Source: Mucilaginibacter sp.
GTDB lineage: Bacteria; Bacteroidota; Bacteroidia; Sphingobacteriales; Sphingobacteriaceae
Length of the DNA stretch: 64,000 bases
Assembly: GCA_025352225.1 (NCBI GenBank)
Contig: JANXTT010000073.1
Coordinates: 1 to 64,000 of the forward strand
Reading direction: 5' to 3'
A program made the position numbers and the translations under genes. The stretch's first letter is position 1. Every line of letters begins with the position of its first letter. Shown in pieces: positions 1-8,697 of this stretch. The notes under the pieces are model-generated. The model had not been told where the DNA came from. It saw nothing but the letters and a program-made list of their open reading frames with translations, and ran no database searches.

Positions 1-137
1 CAGCCTCCAAAAGCTGCACTAGAGCTCCAGTTGGCTTCTACGGCCGGGGTAGTAGTAGTGGTGTTAACATTTGACTCTTTTTTGCACGCTGCAAATAAAA
101 GTAAGGAGATTGCTCCCATCATCAATTTACTTTTCAT
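1..137 (-). CDS. N-terminal part of a lipoprotein (gene runs off the window)
   Basis: The reverse strand starts with ATG at 137 and stays open to the window edge for 45 codons. The product begins MKSKLMMGAISLLLFAACKK, a short basic n-region, a hydrophobic stretch and a lipobox ending in Cys18. It is therefore a predicted lipoprotein processed by signal peptidase II. A Thr-rich linker follows. The rest lies outside the window, so the function cannot be told. The 320 bp upstream is noncoding and should hold its promoter. Confidence 0.75.
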   Translation of the reverse strand, partial: MKSKLMMGAISLLLFAACKKESNVNTTTTTPAVEANWSSSAAFGG

Positions 138-457
138 TAAAATATGTGTTTATAAAAGGTTACTGCCTTATGGCATTAATTGTAAAATTACTGATACATA
201 AAAGATGGTTTGTAAAAAAACAGGGTCACATTTGTTAAATGCATGGTATATGTTGTTATATGGCCTTCTGGGCCATATTTTGATCGGTTTTTTTTACCAA
301 TCGTATATAAAAAAATCAAACTTGATGTAAAAAGTGCTTTTTGGTGATTTATTAACCCCCGATATAACAAAGAAACACCCAGGCAGTCAACCCCCAATTA
401 TTGGAGTTACGATAGTTAAAGCGCGAAATAAAAAATTAAATGGAAATTGTTATCCCT
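138..457. other. Intergenic region without a gene
   Basis: About 320 bp between the lipoprotein start and the methyltransferase stop, AT-rich, with no convincing reading frame on either strand. It contains a perfect 8-bp hairpin (ATATGGCC, loop TTCTG, GGCCATAT at 258-278). On the plus strand a T-rich stretch follows it, but no plus-strand gene precedes it, so its role is unclear. I saw no clear TAnnTTTG box for the minus strand. Confidence 0.5.
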
Positions 458-1630
458 TCAAGAGCCCACCGGAGGGCATACCCTTGCTACATACATGGTA
501 TCCGCCTTATGCTCGTAACCCTTTAAAACCAGCTGTTTTTCTAACTTAAAGCCAAACTCCTTAACCAAAAAATCAACCATATCTTCGTTTTCGGCTTTAA
601 ATGCCGAGCAGGTAATATAAATCAGCGGTTTACCGGGTTTAAGGTATTTGATTACGTTTTTAACTATGCTTTGCTGCAAATTTTTAAATGCTGTGATCTT
701 AAAATCCTCAAACTGCGCAATCATTTCGGGCGTACGGCTCCAGGTACCCGAGCCACTGCATGGGGTATCTAAAATTATACCGTCAAACTCATAATTATGT
801 AATTCGGGATCAACATTCCGGGTAAGGTCAAGTACCTTTTTTTGAAACTTGCGCAACCCTGCTTGATTAAGGCGCTCATCCAGGTTAGCTAAAATTGATT
901 CGCGGATATCCGACACAACTAATTTTAAGTCGGGCTGCAATTCAAGTAAAAGCAACGTTTTACCGCCCGACGCCGCACAGGCATCCCACCAATGTTCCCA
1001 TTTATTAGGTTTAAACAATTCGGCCGTTTGTTGTGATGAATGATCTTGCACTTCAAACCAATGCTGATTTGCAAATATGGTATCTAACCGTGTACCATTA
1101 GGCAAGGTAAAACATTGGTTGCCTTCTTCCTTAAAACTAATATCCGCTTTTATCAGAGTCGACCTAACCTGCGATTCAAAACCTTTTAACACACGTATAT
1201 ACAAATCCGGCTGAACAAAAAATGATTTTAAGAACTTCTCTTTATCAATTGATGGAGAAAGCTCTGCTGTCCATGGAAAAACATCATCCAGTTTAAAATC
1301 TGGATACGCAGTTTTAACCATCGCCAGTTTTTCATCCAGACCAAACCCAATGCAGGCCGCCCATTCGGGTTTAAAATGGGTCAAAAAAGAATTTACCTGC
1401 GTGTTACATAAAAACTCAGCTACAAATAAACGCTCTTCGGTTGCAGTATTTATAAGGGCCTGCCCTAAACGGAAATAATTATACAACAATCTACTGGCAA
1501 TGCGCCTGTCTGTTGAGCCCATTTGTTTGTTCTGCCGGTAAAACCCAGGCAAAAACTTACTCAAAGGCGTATCAACGGGGTATTCCCCAATTATACGCTG
1601 AAAAGTTTTTAGCTGGTTAAGGGCTTTCAT
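458..1630 (-). CDS. RsmB/NOP2-family RNA (cytosine-5) methyltransferase
   Basis: Predicted SAM-dependent m5C methyltransferase acting on rRNA. The C-terminal Rossmann domain shows a glycine-rich SAM site (ACAASGGKT, about residues 217-225), the motif IV catalytic segment DTPCSGSGTW and the motif VI cysteine in YITCSAF, the two cysteines typical of the NOL1/NOP2/Sun family. The 390-residue length fits the single-domain bacterial form. The N-terminal 150 residues are less conserved. Its ATG overlaps the stop of the upstream lipoprotein gene by 4 nt (ATGA), which implies translational coupling. Which rRNA base it modifies cannot be told from sequence alone. Confidence 0.88.
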   Translation of the reverse strand: MKALNQLKTFQRIIGEYPVDTPLSKFLPGFYRQNKQMGSTDRRIASRLLYNYFRLGQALINTATEERLFVAEFLCNTQVNSFLTHFKPEWAACIGFGLDEKLAMVKTAYPDFKLDDVFPWTAELSPSIDKEKFLKSFFVQPDLYIRVLKGFESQVRSTLIKADISFKEEGNQCFTLPNGTRLDTIFANQHWFEVQDHSSQQTAELFKPNKWEHWWDACAASGGKTLLLLELQPDLKLVVSDIRESILANLDERLNQAGLRKFQKKVLDLTRNVDPELHNYEFDGIILDTPCSGSGTWSRTPEMIAQFEDFKITAFKNLQQSIVKNVIKYLKPGKPLIYITCSAFKAENEDMVDFLVKEFGFKLEKQLVLKGYEHKADTMYVARVCPPVGS

Positions 1631-2880
1631 TCAATATGTTTTAGCTCAAAATTTTGATATTTATAAACGCTCACATGGGTATTGATCCAACCCGAGCCGT
1701 TAATTTTTATAAAGTTAAATTGATTATGCATGCCGTCATAACTAAATTTATTTAATCGTTTAAACGGGTCGGTATCATTGCTCAACAATGTACCAAAATA
1801 ATAGCCTTCATCAAAACCTTTAATTGCATATTCGCCGGGTTCAGTATGATAGGCGTGCCGATAGGCCTTAATAAACTTATTAGTGGATGCAGCTTTATAA
1901 TTGATTTTATCTGTGGCTGTAATATGTGTTTTAAGCTTTTGCAGCAAATCCGTATGCAAAAAACTTGCTTTGGCCCAACTAGGGTGCCCAAATAAGGTTA
2001 CGGGGTAAATATCGCTTAACTTACCCAACGCGGTTAGCGTAATGGTTAAAAAAGGCTGATCGGTAGATGGAACAACAAATATATTCTCTTCGTTTTGTGA
2101 TAGCTCAGGTATTAAAGCATCAAGGTTACCCCGCACTACAGTAAAGTAAATTACCTTGATCTGCTTTTTACCCAGGCTATCAATTGCTTTACGGAAAGGG
2201 GTTAAATACTTATTTTCGTCGCTATAGCCCGATTTTAAAACAATTACCTTAACGGGATCTATGCGTTCCTTAATGTACCTGGCAACCCGCCATGCGTGAT
2301 ACTCCAGCGGTGGCGCGGCTGTAATTAGATTATTATACTTATACTGCCCCGCGGCAGACGGCGACAGCGGAGATACAACCGGTTTGTTTATGCCGGATAT
2401 AGAACTGATAAACGCTTTAATTGTTTCCGGAAAAACGGGCCCTACAATTAAATCGCTGTTGCGGATTTTGGTGTTATTAGCCAGGCCATGCCCTTGCGAA
2501 GCTTCACCTTTTGAATCATAAACCAGTAATTTAAAGTTATTACCTTTTACGGCTAATGAATCGAGCGCGAGTTTAAAGCCCTGGTAGTATTCAACGGCCA
2601 AATCGGCCTTAGCCAAACCACTGCGGGTGGCGTTCAAAGTAAGGTCAAGCTTATCAAGTTCAAATGGCAGTATAAGCGATATGGTTGCAACTTTAGGCGC
2701 GGTTACTTTGGGTACTACCTTTGTCTCGGGCACTTTTTCTACCTCGGTAGGTTTTTTCTCCACTGGTTTTACTACGGGCCTTATTTTAGGCGAACATGCA
2801 CCCCAAATAAGGCCCGATAATAAATATATGAGCCATTTATTCCCACTCGATGGTAGCCGGTGGCTTCGAACTGATGTCAT
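1627..2880 (-). CDS. Lipoprotein with periplasmic-binding-protein (LivJ-like) fold
   Basis: The 417-residue product has a 16-residue lead-in, a hydrophobic segment and a lipobox (LIWGAC). A Pro/Lys/Val-rich linker (about residues 33-65) precedes a domain resembling Leu/Ile/Val-binding proteins: [10 protein letters not shown], then [13 protein letters not shown], a typical type I periplasmic binding opening. Bacteroidota relatives are often linked to peptidoglycan or amino-acid binding, but no transporter genes lie nearby, so the ligand is unknown. The only usable ATG (2880) lies inside guaA, giving a 44-nt overlap. The stop overlaps the methyltransferase start, so guaA, this gene and the methyltransferase look like one operon. 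Confidence 0.7.
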   Translation of the reverse strand: MTSVRSHRLPSSGNKWLIYLLSGLIWGACSPKIRPVVKPVEKKPTEVEKVPETKVVPKVTAPKVATISLILPFELDKLDLTLNATRSGLAKADLAVEYYQGFKLALDSLAVKGNNFKLLVYDSKGEASQGHGLANNTKIRNSDLIVGPVFPETIKAFISSISGINKPVVSPLSPSAAGQYKYNNLITAAPPLEYHAWRVARYIKERIDPVKVIVLKSGYSDENKYLTPFRKAIDSLGKKQIKVIYFTVVRGNLDALIPELSQNEENIFVVPSTDQPFLTITLTALGKLSDIYPVTLFGHPSWAKASFLHTDLLQKLKTHITATDKINYKAASTNKFIKAYRHAYHTEPGEYAIKGFDEGYYFGTLLSNDTDPFKRLNKFSYDGMHNQFNFIKINGSGWINTHVSVYKYQNFELKHIE

Positions 2881-4366
2881 AAACTACGCGGTTAATACCT
2901 TTAACATTGTTAATTATTTCGTTTGATATTTTTGCCAGCACATCATAAGGTAAATGGCACCAGTCGGCCGTCATTCCGTCTAACGATTCAACAGCGCGCA
3001 AGCATACCACGTTTTCGTATGTTCGTTCATCGCCCATTACCCCTACCGATTGTACAGGTAAAAATATGGTGCCTGCCTGCCAAACTTTATCGTATAAACC
3101 TGCCGACTTTAAATTATTGATATAGATGGCATCTGCTTCCTGCAAAATCTGTACCTTTTCTGGCGTTACCTCGCCTAAAATTCGAATTGCCAGCCCCGGG
3201 CCCGGAAAAGGATGCCGTCCGAGTATATTTTCATCTATTTTAAGGCTACGGCCCACTTTACGAACTTCGTCTTTAAATAAAGTATTTAAAGGCTCAACTA
3301 CTTTTAATTTCATAAAATCGGGCAAACCGCCTACATTATGGTGCGATTTTATAGTTGCCGACGGCCCCTTTACCGAAACAGATTCGATAATGTCGGGATA
3401 TATTGTGCCTTGGCCCAACCATTTTACATCGGTAATGCGATGCGCCTCGTCATCAAATACCTCAATAAATACACGGCCAATGGCTTTGCGTTTCTTTTCG
3501 GGATCTGACAGCCCCTTTAAAGCGTCATAAAAACGCTGTTTGGCATCAACACCTTTTACATTGAGGCCCATATGTTTGTAGGAGTCTAAAACAGATTCAT
3601 ACTCGTCTTTCCGCAATAAACCATTATCAACAAATATGCAATGGAGGTTTTTACCCACCGCGTGGTGCAGCAAAACCGCCGCCACCGATGAATCAACACC
3701 GCCCGAAAGACCCAGCACTACTTTATCATCACCCAGTTTTTCTTTGAGGGCGGTTATGGTGGTTTCTACAAATGAATCGGGTGTCCATGCCTGGTTGCAA
3801 CCGCAAATATCCACCAAAAAGTTTTGAAGCAATTGCTTGCCGTCAATACTATGGGTAACCTCCGGGTGAAACTGAATACCGTATATCTGCTCGCCTTTAA
3901 CCTGGTACGCGGCAACCCGTACCGTGTCTGTACTGGCTATCACTTCAAAATCGTCAGCTAAACTTACAATGGTATCCGCATGCGACATCCATACCTGCGA
4001 ATCCTGAGGTATGTTTTTAAACAACTGGTTACCGGCTTTAATATAATGCAGGTTGGCACGGCCATACTCGCGTGTGCTTGATGCCTGTACCTCGCCACCG
4101 TGAAAATGCGCCAGGTATTGGGCACCATAACATACTGCTAAAATAGGATACTGGTTACGGAAACGTTGATAATCAAAATGCGGAGGTTCGTTTTGCCGTA
4201 CAGAATATGGGCTTCCCGATAAGATGATGCCTTTTACAGTATCGTCAAACTCTGGTAAGTGGTTAAACGGATAAATTTCGCAGTAAATATTGAGCTCTCT
4301 GACTCTCCGGGCAATGAGTTGCGTAAATTGCGACCCGAAGTCAAGAATGATGATTTTTTCTTGCAT
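2837..4366 (-). CDS. guaA: GMP synthase (glutamine-hydrolysing)
   Basis: Converts XMP to GMP with glutamine and ATP, the last step of guanine nucleotide synthesis. The N-terminal class I glutamine amidotransferase shows the nucleophile in [11 protein letters not shown] and the His-Glu pair in FHPEVTHS. The ATP pyrophosphatase domain has the P-loop [11 protein letters not shown]. The C-terminal dimerisation domain ends TIEWE as in the family. I choose ATG 4366 ([13 protein letters not shown]) over the in-frame TTG at 4372, because that TTG is part of the -7 box TATCTTTG, which ends 3 nt before the ATG. That gives 509 residues and a predicted leaderless mRNA. Confidence 0.97.
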   Translation of the reverse strand: MQEKIIILDFGSQFTQLIARRVRELNIYCEIYPFNHLPEFDDTVKGIILSGSPYSVRQNEPPHFDYQRFRNQYPILAVCYGAQYLAHFHGGEVQASSTREYGRANLHYIKAGNQLFKNIPQDSQVWMSHADTIVSLADDFEVIASTDTVRVAAYQVKGEQIYGIQFHPEVTHSIDGKQLLQNFLVDICGCNQAWTPDSFVETTITALKEKLGDDKVVLGLSGGVDSSVAAVLLHHAVGKNLHCIFVDNGLLRKDEYESVLDSYKHMGLNVKGVDAKQRFYDALKGLSDPEKKRKAIGRVFIEVFDDEAHRITDVKWLGQGTIYPDIIESVSVKGPSATIKSHHNVGGLPDFMKLKVVEPLNTLFKDEVRKVGRSLKIDENILGRHPFPGPGLAIRILGEVTPEKVQILQEADAIYINNLKSAGLYDKVWQAGTIFLPVQSVGVMGDERTYENVVCLRAVESLDGMTADWCHLPYDVLAKISNEIINNVKGINRVVYDISSKPPATIEWE

Positions 4367-4369
4367 GGG

Positions 4370-4377
4370 CAAAGATA
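4370..4377 (-). promoter_or_regulatory. guaA -7 promoter element abutting the start codon
   Basis: On the minus strand the sequence reads TATCTTTG-CCC-ATG. TATCTTTG matches the Bacteroidota -7 consensus TAnnTTTG, and only 3 nt separate it from the ATG. Transcription should start at or next to the A of ATG. Confidence 0.7.
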
Positions 4378-4421
4378 ATTATTAAGGCCGAAGGTTAAAG
4401 GAGAAAGTTGATTTTTAGGAA

Positions 4422-4517
4422 GGGATACAAAGGCTAGCCTTTGTAAGTTAATTAGTCGCCTTCCAAAACCGTTATGGCCATAAACGCGATACACCCGCTA
4501 AATGATCTAATATTCAT
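4422..4517 (-). pseudogene. Decayed remnant of a PF03640-type lipoprotein gene
   Basis: Read on the minus strand from the ATG at 4517, the frame gives CIAFMAITVLEGD, a stop, LTYKG, a stop, PLYP. This aligns without gaps to AFMAMTVFGKTQLTYKGWPMYY near the C-terminus of the intact lipoprotein at 6454-7269. The stops replace Gln (CAA to TAA) and Trp (TGG to TAG). The sequence just before this ATG (4515-4550) also resembles the leader of the intact gene (7267-7305). It is therefore an internally deleted paralogue with its start and near-end preserved, now lying between guaA and the next gene. Confidence 0.75.
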
Positions 4518-4563
4518 GGTTTGATGTTAAAATAATACCACCAACAATATTTTATATGAGCTT

Positions 4564-5937
4564 TTACTCCTTCAAACACCGTTGCCTGATGTTTTTTAAT
4601 GCTTTATTTAATACCAATAAATGTTCTTTTGAAGATTTTTTATTCTTTATTAGGCTTATAGCGTTAAGTTGTTGGGTTTCGGCCTCGGAGTAGAAACCAA
4701 GCTGATATAGTAGATGTGCCAATGTATCGTAGTTATATGGGGAAGGGTCAATAGCAATTGATCGCCGGCACCAAACTACCGCTTTTATTAAATAACTTTC
4801 ATTATGAGTGCCTGTTTTATAAATATCCCATGCAGCATTATTTAATACACTGGCATACATATTGGTTAAAGGCATTAATGAATATACCATTTTTGATGAA
4901 GTAGAATCTTTATATTTTATGCTCAGTGTTTCACGAGTGATCTTTAATGAGTCATTCATTTTTTGCTGATATCTTCTAGCAGAATCAATACTTATATTCA
5001 TATAATAAGTATCATAGAAAGAACTTGATTGCTGAAGAAAGCCAGTAGTGTCATTGATCGCTTTATAAAAATCGATCATGTTAGCTTGGTAGGCCTGACC
5101 GCCATTTTTATAGTCATTTTTATAGAGGCTATTTAAAAAGGCAGAGACCTGATAAGCAAAATTCCTGTCCTTATTAGCGACGGCTTTATCAAATGAATTT
5201 TTTCTTACTAAATAATTAAAACTCATAGCTGTTTTTTTTGGCTGTGTTTTATATATACTATCGCGCAGCTGAATAAACATAAAAGTTAATTGTGTGGCTC
5301 TGCTGCCAATAATAGGACCTGCTTTTAATATAAAGAGCATTTGCTGATACGTATTGATCTCTTTAAGTGTCAGTTGGTCTACATACTCGTTAATAAGATC
5401 TGAGTTATCAAAAAAGCCTAACTTCTCCCTTTCAGTAATATATGTCCACAAAAATAATTTAGATCTTTCTCCAGCATTGTATCTATTGTTATAAACAGCA
5501 ATATTATTCCCACTATTAATTATTGAGGCCACATGATCGGCCATTTGGATATATTTTGTAGGATCTGCAAAAAAGCCAAAACTACTATAGATCATAACAC
5601 CATAATTATTCAAAAATATAAAGGCTGGATAACTGCTAACCTTAAACTGTTTTGATAACTTTTTTGAATCCTCGCTAGCAAAAGCAGCATGGTAGCAAAT
5701 AAACAAGTCCTCAAACTTTTTAACAACATTTGCATTTTCTAATAAAACAGGTCTAACATCTACCTTGCTCGTTTTAACAGTATTTGGGGCATCCAAAAGT
5801 ATCATGATAGGTGTTCCCGTCAATTTTGCTTTTGCAATAAGTGCGGGTATAGAATCGTGTTGGAAGTGAATACCTTGAGCGACAGAAACATTTATTGTAA
5901 CGATGATCGAGAATAAGCTTAGAAAAATAGGCTTCAT
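4564..5937 (-). CDS. Secreted thioredoxin-fold protein lacking the CxxC motif
   Basis: The 457-residue product has a signal peptide (MKPIFLSLFSIIVTINVSVAQ). The first 130 residues look like a thioredoxin-like domain: PIMILLDAPN, then KQFKVSSYPAFIFLN with the cis-Pro region. At the place of the usual WCxxC it has DAPNTVKTSK, so redox-active cysteines are absent. The remaining 320 residues are mainly helical and end with a TPR-like stretch (residues about 390-450, SYLIKAVVWCRRSIAIDPSPYNYDTL). Probably periplasmic, with a scaffold or binding role rather than a redox one. It is flanked by the pseudogene and the intact copy of the PF03640-type lipoprotein. Confidence 0.6.
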   Translation of the reverse strand: MKPIFLSLFSIIVTINVSVAQGIHFQHDSIPALIAKAKLTGTPIMILLDAPNTVKTSKVDVRPVLLENANVVKKFEDLFICYHAAFASEDSKKLSKQFKVSSYPAFIFLNNYGVMIYSSFGFFADPTKYIQMADHVASIINSGNNIAVYNNRYNAGERSKLFLWTYITEREKLGFFDNSDLINEYVDQLTLKEINTYQQMLFILKAGPIIGSRATQLTFMFIQLRDSIYKTQPKKTAMSFNYLVRKNSFDKAVANKDRNFAYQVSAFLNSLYKNDYKNGGQAYQANMIDFYKAINDTTGFLQQSSSFYDTYYMNISIDSARRYQQKMNDSLKITRETLSIKYKDSTSSKMVYSLMPLTNMYASVLNNAAWDIYKTGTHNESYLIKAVVWCRRSIAIDPSPYNYDTLAHLLYQLGFYSEAETQQLNAISLIKNKKSSKEHLLVLNKALKNIRQRCLKE

Positions 5938-6453
5938 ATTGGGTTTTATGTAAACAAGTGTACAAAAAAATATTGTTAAGCATATATTTTAAATATTATT
6001 TCTAAATGAGCTCACCAACGAGCCAAATCTTTGATAGCTCTCACTATCTTTGCACCCAGTGTATAAAAAGCGATACATTATACTGATACTAATTTCAGGA
6101 ACTCTCTCGGCATTTAGCCCGTTCTCTATAAGATAGGTATCTCACACTTTCCATGTATAGCCAGAGGGGCTGCAATTACGTATGGTATTCTGTAATGTGC
6201 GGGGCTTTTGCTTCTGTTGCAGCAGCACCCATACATCCCGCCTGATATACCATTTCTTTTCATAAAATCGAAAGTTTGTATGATGGCTCCCTCAGATATT
6301 CGGTCTCCCTGATATCCTTGCCCGTAACAATGACATCAAACTGTAATGCGTCTTCGGGACATACTCGCAATAGATGATACACATGCTTGGCACACAACCA
6401 AAAAGAGACGCCCAAAAGCATCTCTTAATAAACATAAATTATTTACCTTTTTG
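5938..6453. other. Intergenic region with possible decayed coding sequence
   Basis: A 516-bp stretch with no intact gene. On the minus strand one frame is open for about 50 codons around 6264-6415 and reads like protein (FDVIVTGKDIRETEYL), then meets stops, as if it were the relic of a gene. I recognise no family. On the plus strand a perfect TATCTTTG box occurs at 6045-6052 with no reading frame downstream. The right end holds the terminator of the lipoprotein gene. Confidence 0.4.
6398..6426 (-). terminator. Rho-independent terminator of the PF03640-type lipoprotein gene
   Basis: On the minus strand a 9-bp stem (AAGAGATGC paired with GCGTCTCTT, one T-G wobble) with loop TTTTGG is followed by TTTTTGG. 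It lies 28 bp beyond the stop of the lipoprotein gene. Confidence 0.65.
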
Positions 6454-7269
6454 TTATAGAGGTGCTACAACTGAGTTTTTGTTTAATAACGGCCAATAAG
6501 CACTTATACCTTTTGTATTACCTCTTGTTTGCGCGTCGGCACCAAAATAATACATAGGCCAGCCTTTGTAGGTTAATTGTGTTTTTCCAAAAACCGTCAT
6601 GGCCATAAACGCGGTAACATCCAGCACCGATGGGGCTTTTTGTACCGTTGCTACCTCAAAAACCGGCCACGTGGCATTATTGCTTAAGTCCGATTTGGTA
6701 AAGGTGTTTTTCATGTTTTTATCAGGCGCAAAGGCATATAGTGTACGGCCATAAGCATCTGTAATAAATTGTGTAGATACCATATTATTGTTGGCGTCAG
6801 GTAATTGTTTATTAGCGAGCATTACGGTGTAATCTGATTTGGAAACAAACCAGTTGCCGCCAATGCCATCACCATTCGCATCGCCACTATTAACATCCGA
6901 CTTATAATAATACAATGGCCATCCTTTATAGGTAGTTTGTTTTGACCCGTCCGGCCTGCTGATCACACCAAAATCTGTAGCTGCCAGGCCAGTGCCTAAA
7001 CTGGGTTTATTAGTATAAAAGGGCGGCCAGGTAAGCATGCACCCGCTTGATACGCATGCCGACGATTGCCCGTCGTTATCATTTGCAAAGGAATACAAAG
7101 TTCGCCCAACGCTATCGCTCAATACTGTACCAAATTTAGCATTTGTTGTTAACTGTACGTTTAGTTTAACCTCAACAGGTACAGTATCGTTATTGGTTTT
7201 TTTGCAGGCACATAGGGTTGCAAACATAATGCCGACTGACATTGTTGCCGTTAGTGATTTAAGTTTCAT
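6454..7269 (-). CDS. Lipoprotein with secreted Y-x4-D repeats (PF03640 type)
   Basis: The 271-residue product has a lipobox ending in Cys (TLCACKK). It carries two tandem units, each with a LYSFANDND or LYAFAPDK motif (Y-x4-D), a TWPPF or TWPVF segment and a closing TYKGWPLYY or TYKGWPMYY segment. This is the repeat pattern of the COG4315/Lipoprotein_15 family, whose biochemical role is unknown. A CVSSGC cysteine pair lies in the first repeat, as in relatives. A hairpin (7273-7299) sits 3 nt upstream of the ATG. A broken paralogue lies 2 kb away beside guaA. Confidence 0.8.
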   Translation of the reverse strand: MKLKSLTATMSVGIMFATLCACKKTNNDTVPVEVKLNVQLTTNAKFGTVLSDSVGRTLYSFANDNDGQSSACVSSGCMLTWPPFYTNKPSLGTGLAATDFGVISRPDGSKQTTYKGWPLYYYKSDVNSGDANGDGIGGNWFVSKSDYTVMLANKQLPDANNNMVSTQFITDAYGRTLYAFAPDKNMKNTFTKSDLSNNATWPVFEVATVQKAPSVLDVTAFMAMTVFGKTQLTYKGWPMYYFGADAQTRGNTKGISAYWPLLNKNSVVAPL

Positions 7270-7347
7270 GGTTTTGTGGTTTTAAAGTGATACCACAAAC
7301 ACGTATCTATTTTAATAAAGGTTGCCTGTAATTTCTTTTTAGCATAA

Positions 7348-7935
7348 TTATTTATGTTTTAAAAACGCCACCATCTTCTCTACCGCCCTCGCCCTATGGC
7401 TGATGCTGTTTTTTTCTTCCATGCTCATCTCGGCAAAAGTAATGGCATAGCCATCCGGCTGGAATATAGGGTCGTAACCAAAGCCTTTACTGCCCGAACG
7501 TTCGGTACGGATAGTGCCTTCAACAGTACCGTCAAATATATGCTCCTCCCCTTCCCATATCAATGAGATCACGGTACGAAAACGGGCATTACGGTTGTCG
7601 GTATCACCAAGCTTTTCTAAAACCTTTGTCATATTGCCCTCATGATCGCCATGTATGCCTGCATACCGGGCAGAGTAAACGCCAGGTTCGTTATTTAAGG
7701 CGTCAATTTCCAGCCCGCTATCATCGCCAAAACAATTTAACCCGTATTTATTATAAATAAACCTGCTTTTTATAGTTGCGTTAGCCGCGAAGGTATCCCC
7801 GGTTTCGGCAATGTCATCATGGCAATCAATATCATTAAGCGTTAATAGCCTAAAACCGTCGCCTAGTTTGGCATTAACTTCGTCTAATTTATGCTGGTTA
7901 TTGGTAGCAAATACCAATTGGTATTTAAGGTTCAT
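7348..7935 (-). CDS. rdgB: dITP/XTP pyrophosphatase (Ham1/RdgB family)
   Basis: Hydrolyses non-canonical purine triphosphates (dITP, XTP) to monophosphates, cleaning the nucleotide pool. Family motifs are clear: the N-terminal ATNNQHKLDEV substrate loop, FGDDSGLEIDALNNEPGVYS in the middle and GSKGFGYDPIF near the end, then SHRARA. At 195 residues it is of normal length. It lies 36 bp downstream of the 181-residue gene on the same strand, probably in one transcript. Confidence 0.95.
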   Translation of the reverse strand: MNLKYQLVFATNNQHKLDEVNAKLGDGFRLLTLNDIDCHDDIAETGDTFAANATIKSRFIYNKYGLNCFGDDSGLEIDALNNEPGVYSARYAGIHGDHEGNMTKVLEKLGDTDNRNARFRTVISLIWEGEEHIFDGTVEGTIRTERSGSKGFGYDPIFQPDGYAITFAEMSMEEKNSISHRARAVEKMVAFLKHK

Positions 7936-7971
7936 GGTAATGTTTTTTACGTAATAGAGCCGCTATTTCCA

Positions 7972-8517
7972 CTACAATACCTTCATTTGTTCCCAAAAGG
8001 CTTTGGTTTTGTCTCTATCGCCCATCATTTCGGCAAAACTGTAGCTGTATAGAAGCTTGCGCCCACCCAGGTCTGTTAATTGATTTAATGGAGATGCATC
8101 CCACGGGCTTAATAAACCTTCGCGTCCTAGTATCAGCAACCGTTTGGGTTTAAAATAGGTTAACAACTCATCCGATGTAGCAGCAGAATGTTTAGCCAGG
8201 TTGATAATAGCGACGTCGTCCAAAGTTAAATCTTTACGCTGCAGGGCACTTTTTAAAGCCTCGAGGTGCTTATCATCTATACAATCCACTTCGGCATAAT
8301 GGCATACGATTAGAAATTGCTGCTTGTTATCACCTAAATAACTAAAACTGATGGGGATAGGTGCTATTAAAGGCATTACATTTGTATCCTCAGGTAAGTC
8401 CACCGCTGCGGCCCCAGTATGTGATACCATATCTCTATAGATATTAACATCCTTTTTAGCAAGGTAAATATCCTCTGTAATTAAAAATTGAAGCGCCGCT
8501 GTATTTTCAATGATCAT
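7972..8517 (-). CDS. Hypothetical 181-residue cytosolic protein
   Basis: No signal peptide or membrane segment. I do not recognise a family. The middle has alternating strands and helices (PKRLLILGREGLL, about residues 122-134), suggesting a small alpha/beta fold. A -7 box TATTTTTG (8533-8540, minus strand) lies just upstream and would give a leader of about 12 nt. It is followed by rdgB after 36 bp, so the two are probably co-transcribed. Confidence 0.6.
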   Translation of the reverse strand: MIIENTAALQFLITEDIYLAKKDVNIYRDMVSHTGAAAVDLPEDTNVMPLIAPIPISFSYLGDNKQQFLIVCHYAEVDCIDDKHLEALKSALQRKDLTLDDVAIINLAKHSAATSDELLTYFKPKRLLILGREGLLSPWDASPLNQLTDLGGRKLLYSYSFAEMMGDRDKTKAFWEQMKVL

Positions 8518-8532
8518 TTAACAAATTTTAAC

Positions 8533-8540
8533 CAAAAATA
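8533..8540 (-). promoter_or_regulatory. -7 promoter element for the 181-residue protein and rdgB
   Basis: TATTTTTG on the minus strand matches TAnnTTTG exactly. It ends 15 nt before the ATG at 8517. Confidence 0.5.
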
Positions 8541-8697
8541 GCTAAATAGTTTCTACCTTAATCAGCATATTCGCAGAATACAGTTAGCCCGGCACAAAGC
8601 GGATAAATAATTTGCAATCAAACTCAAATTATTTTCCGAGATTCGGGGCTTCATTAGTTTGTAAACTGGTGATATATAAATATAAGCATAGAGATAC

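Noticed and set aside
188-397. 69-codon minus-strand frame in the first intergenic region
   Set aside because: Composition unlike neighbouring proteins and no promoter or terminator support.
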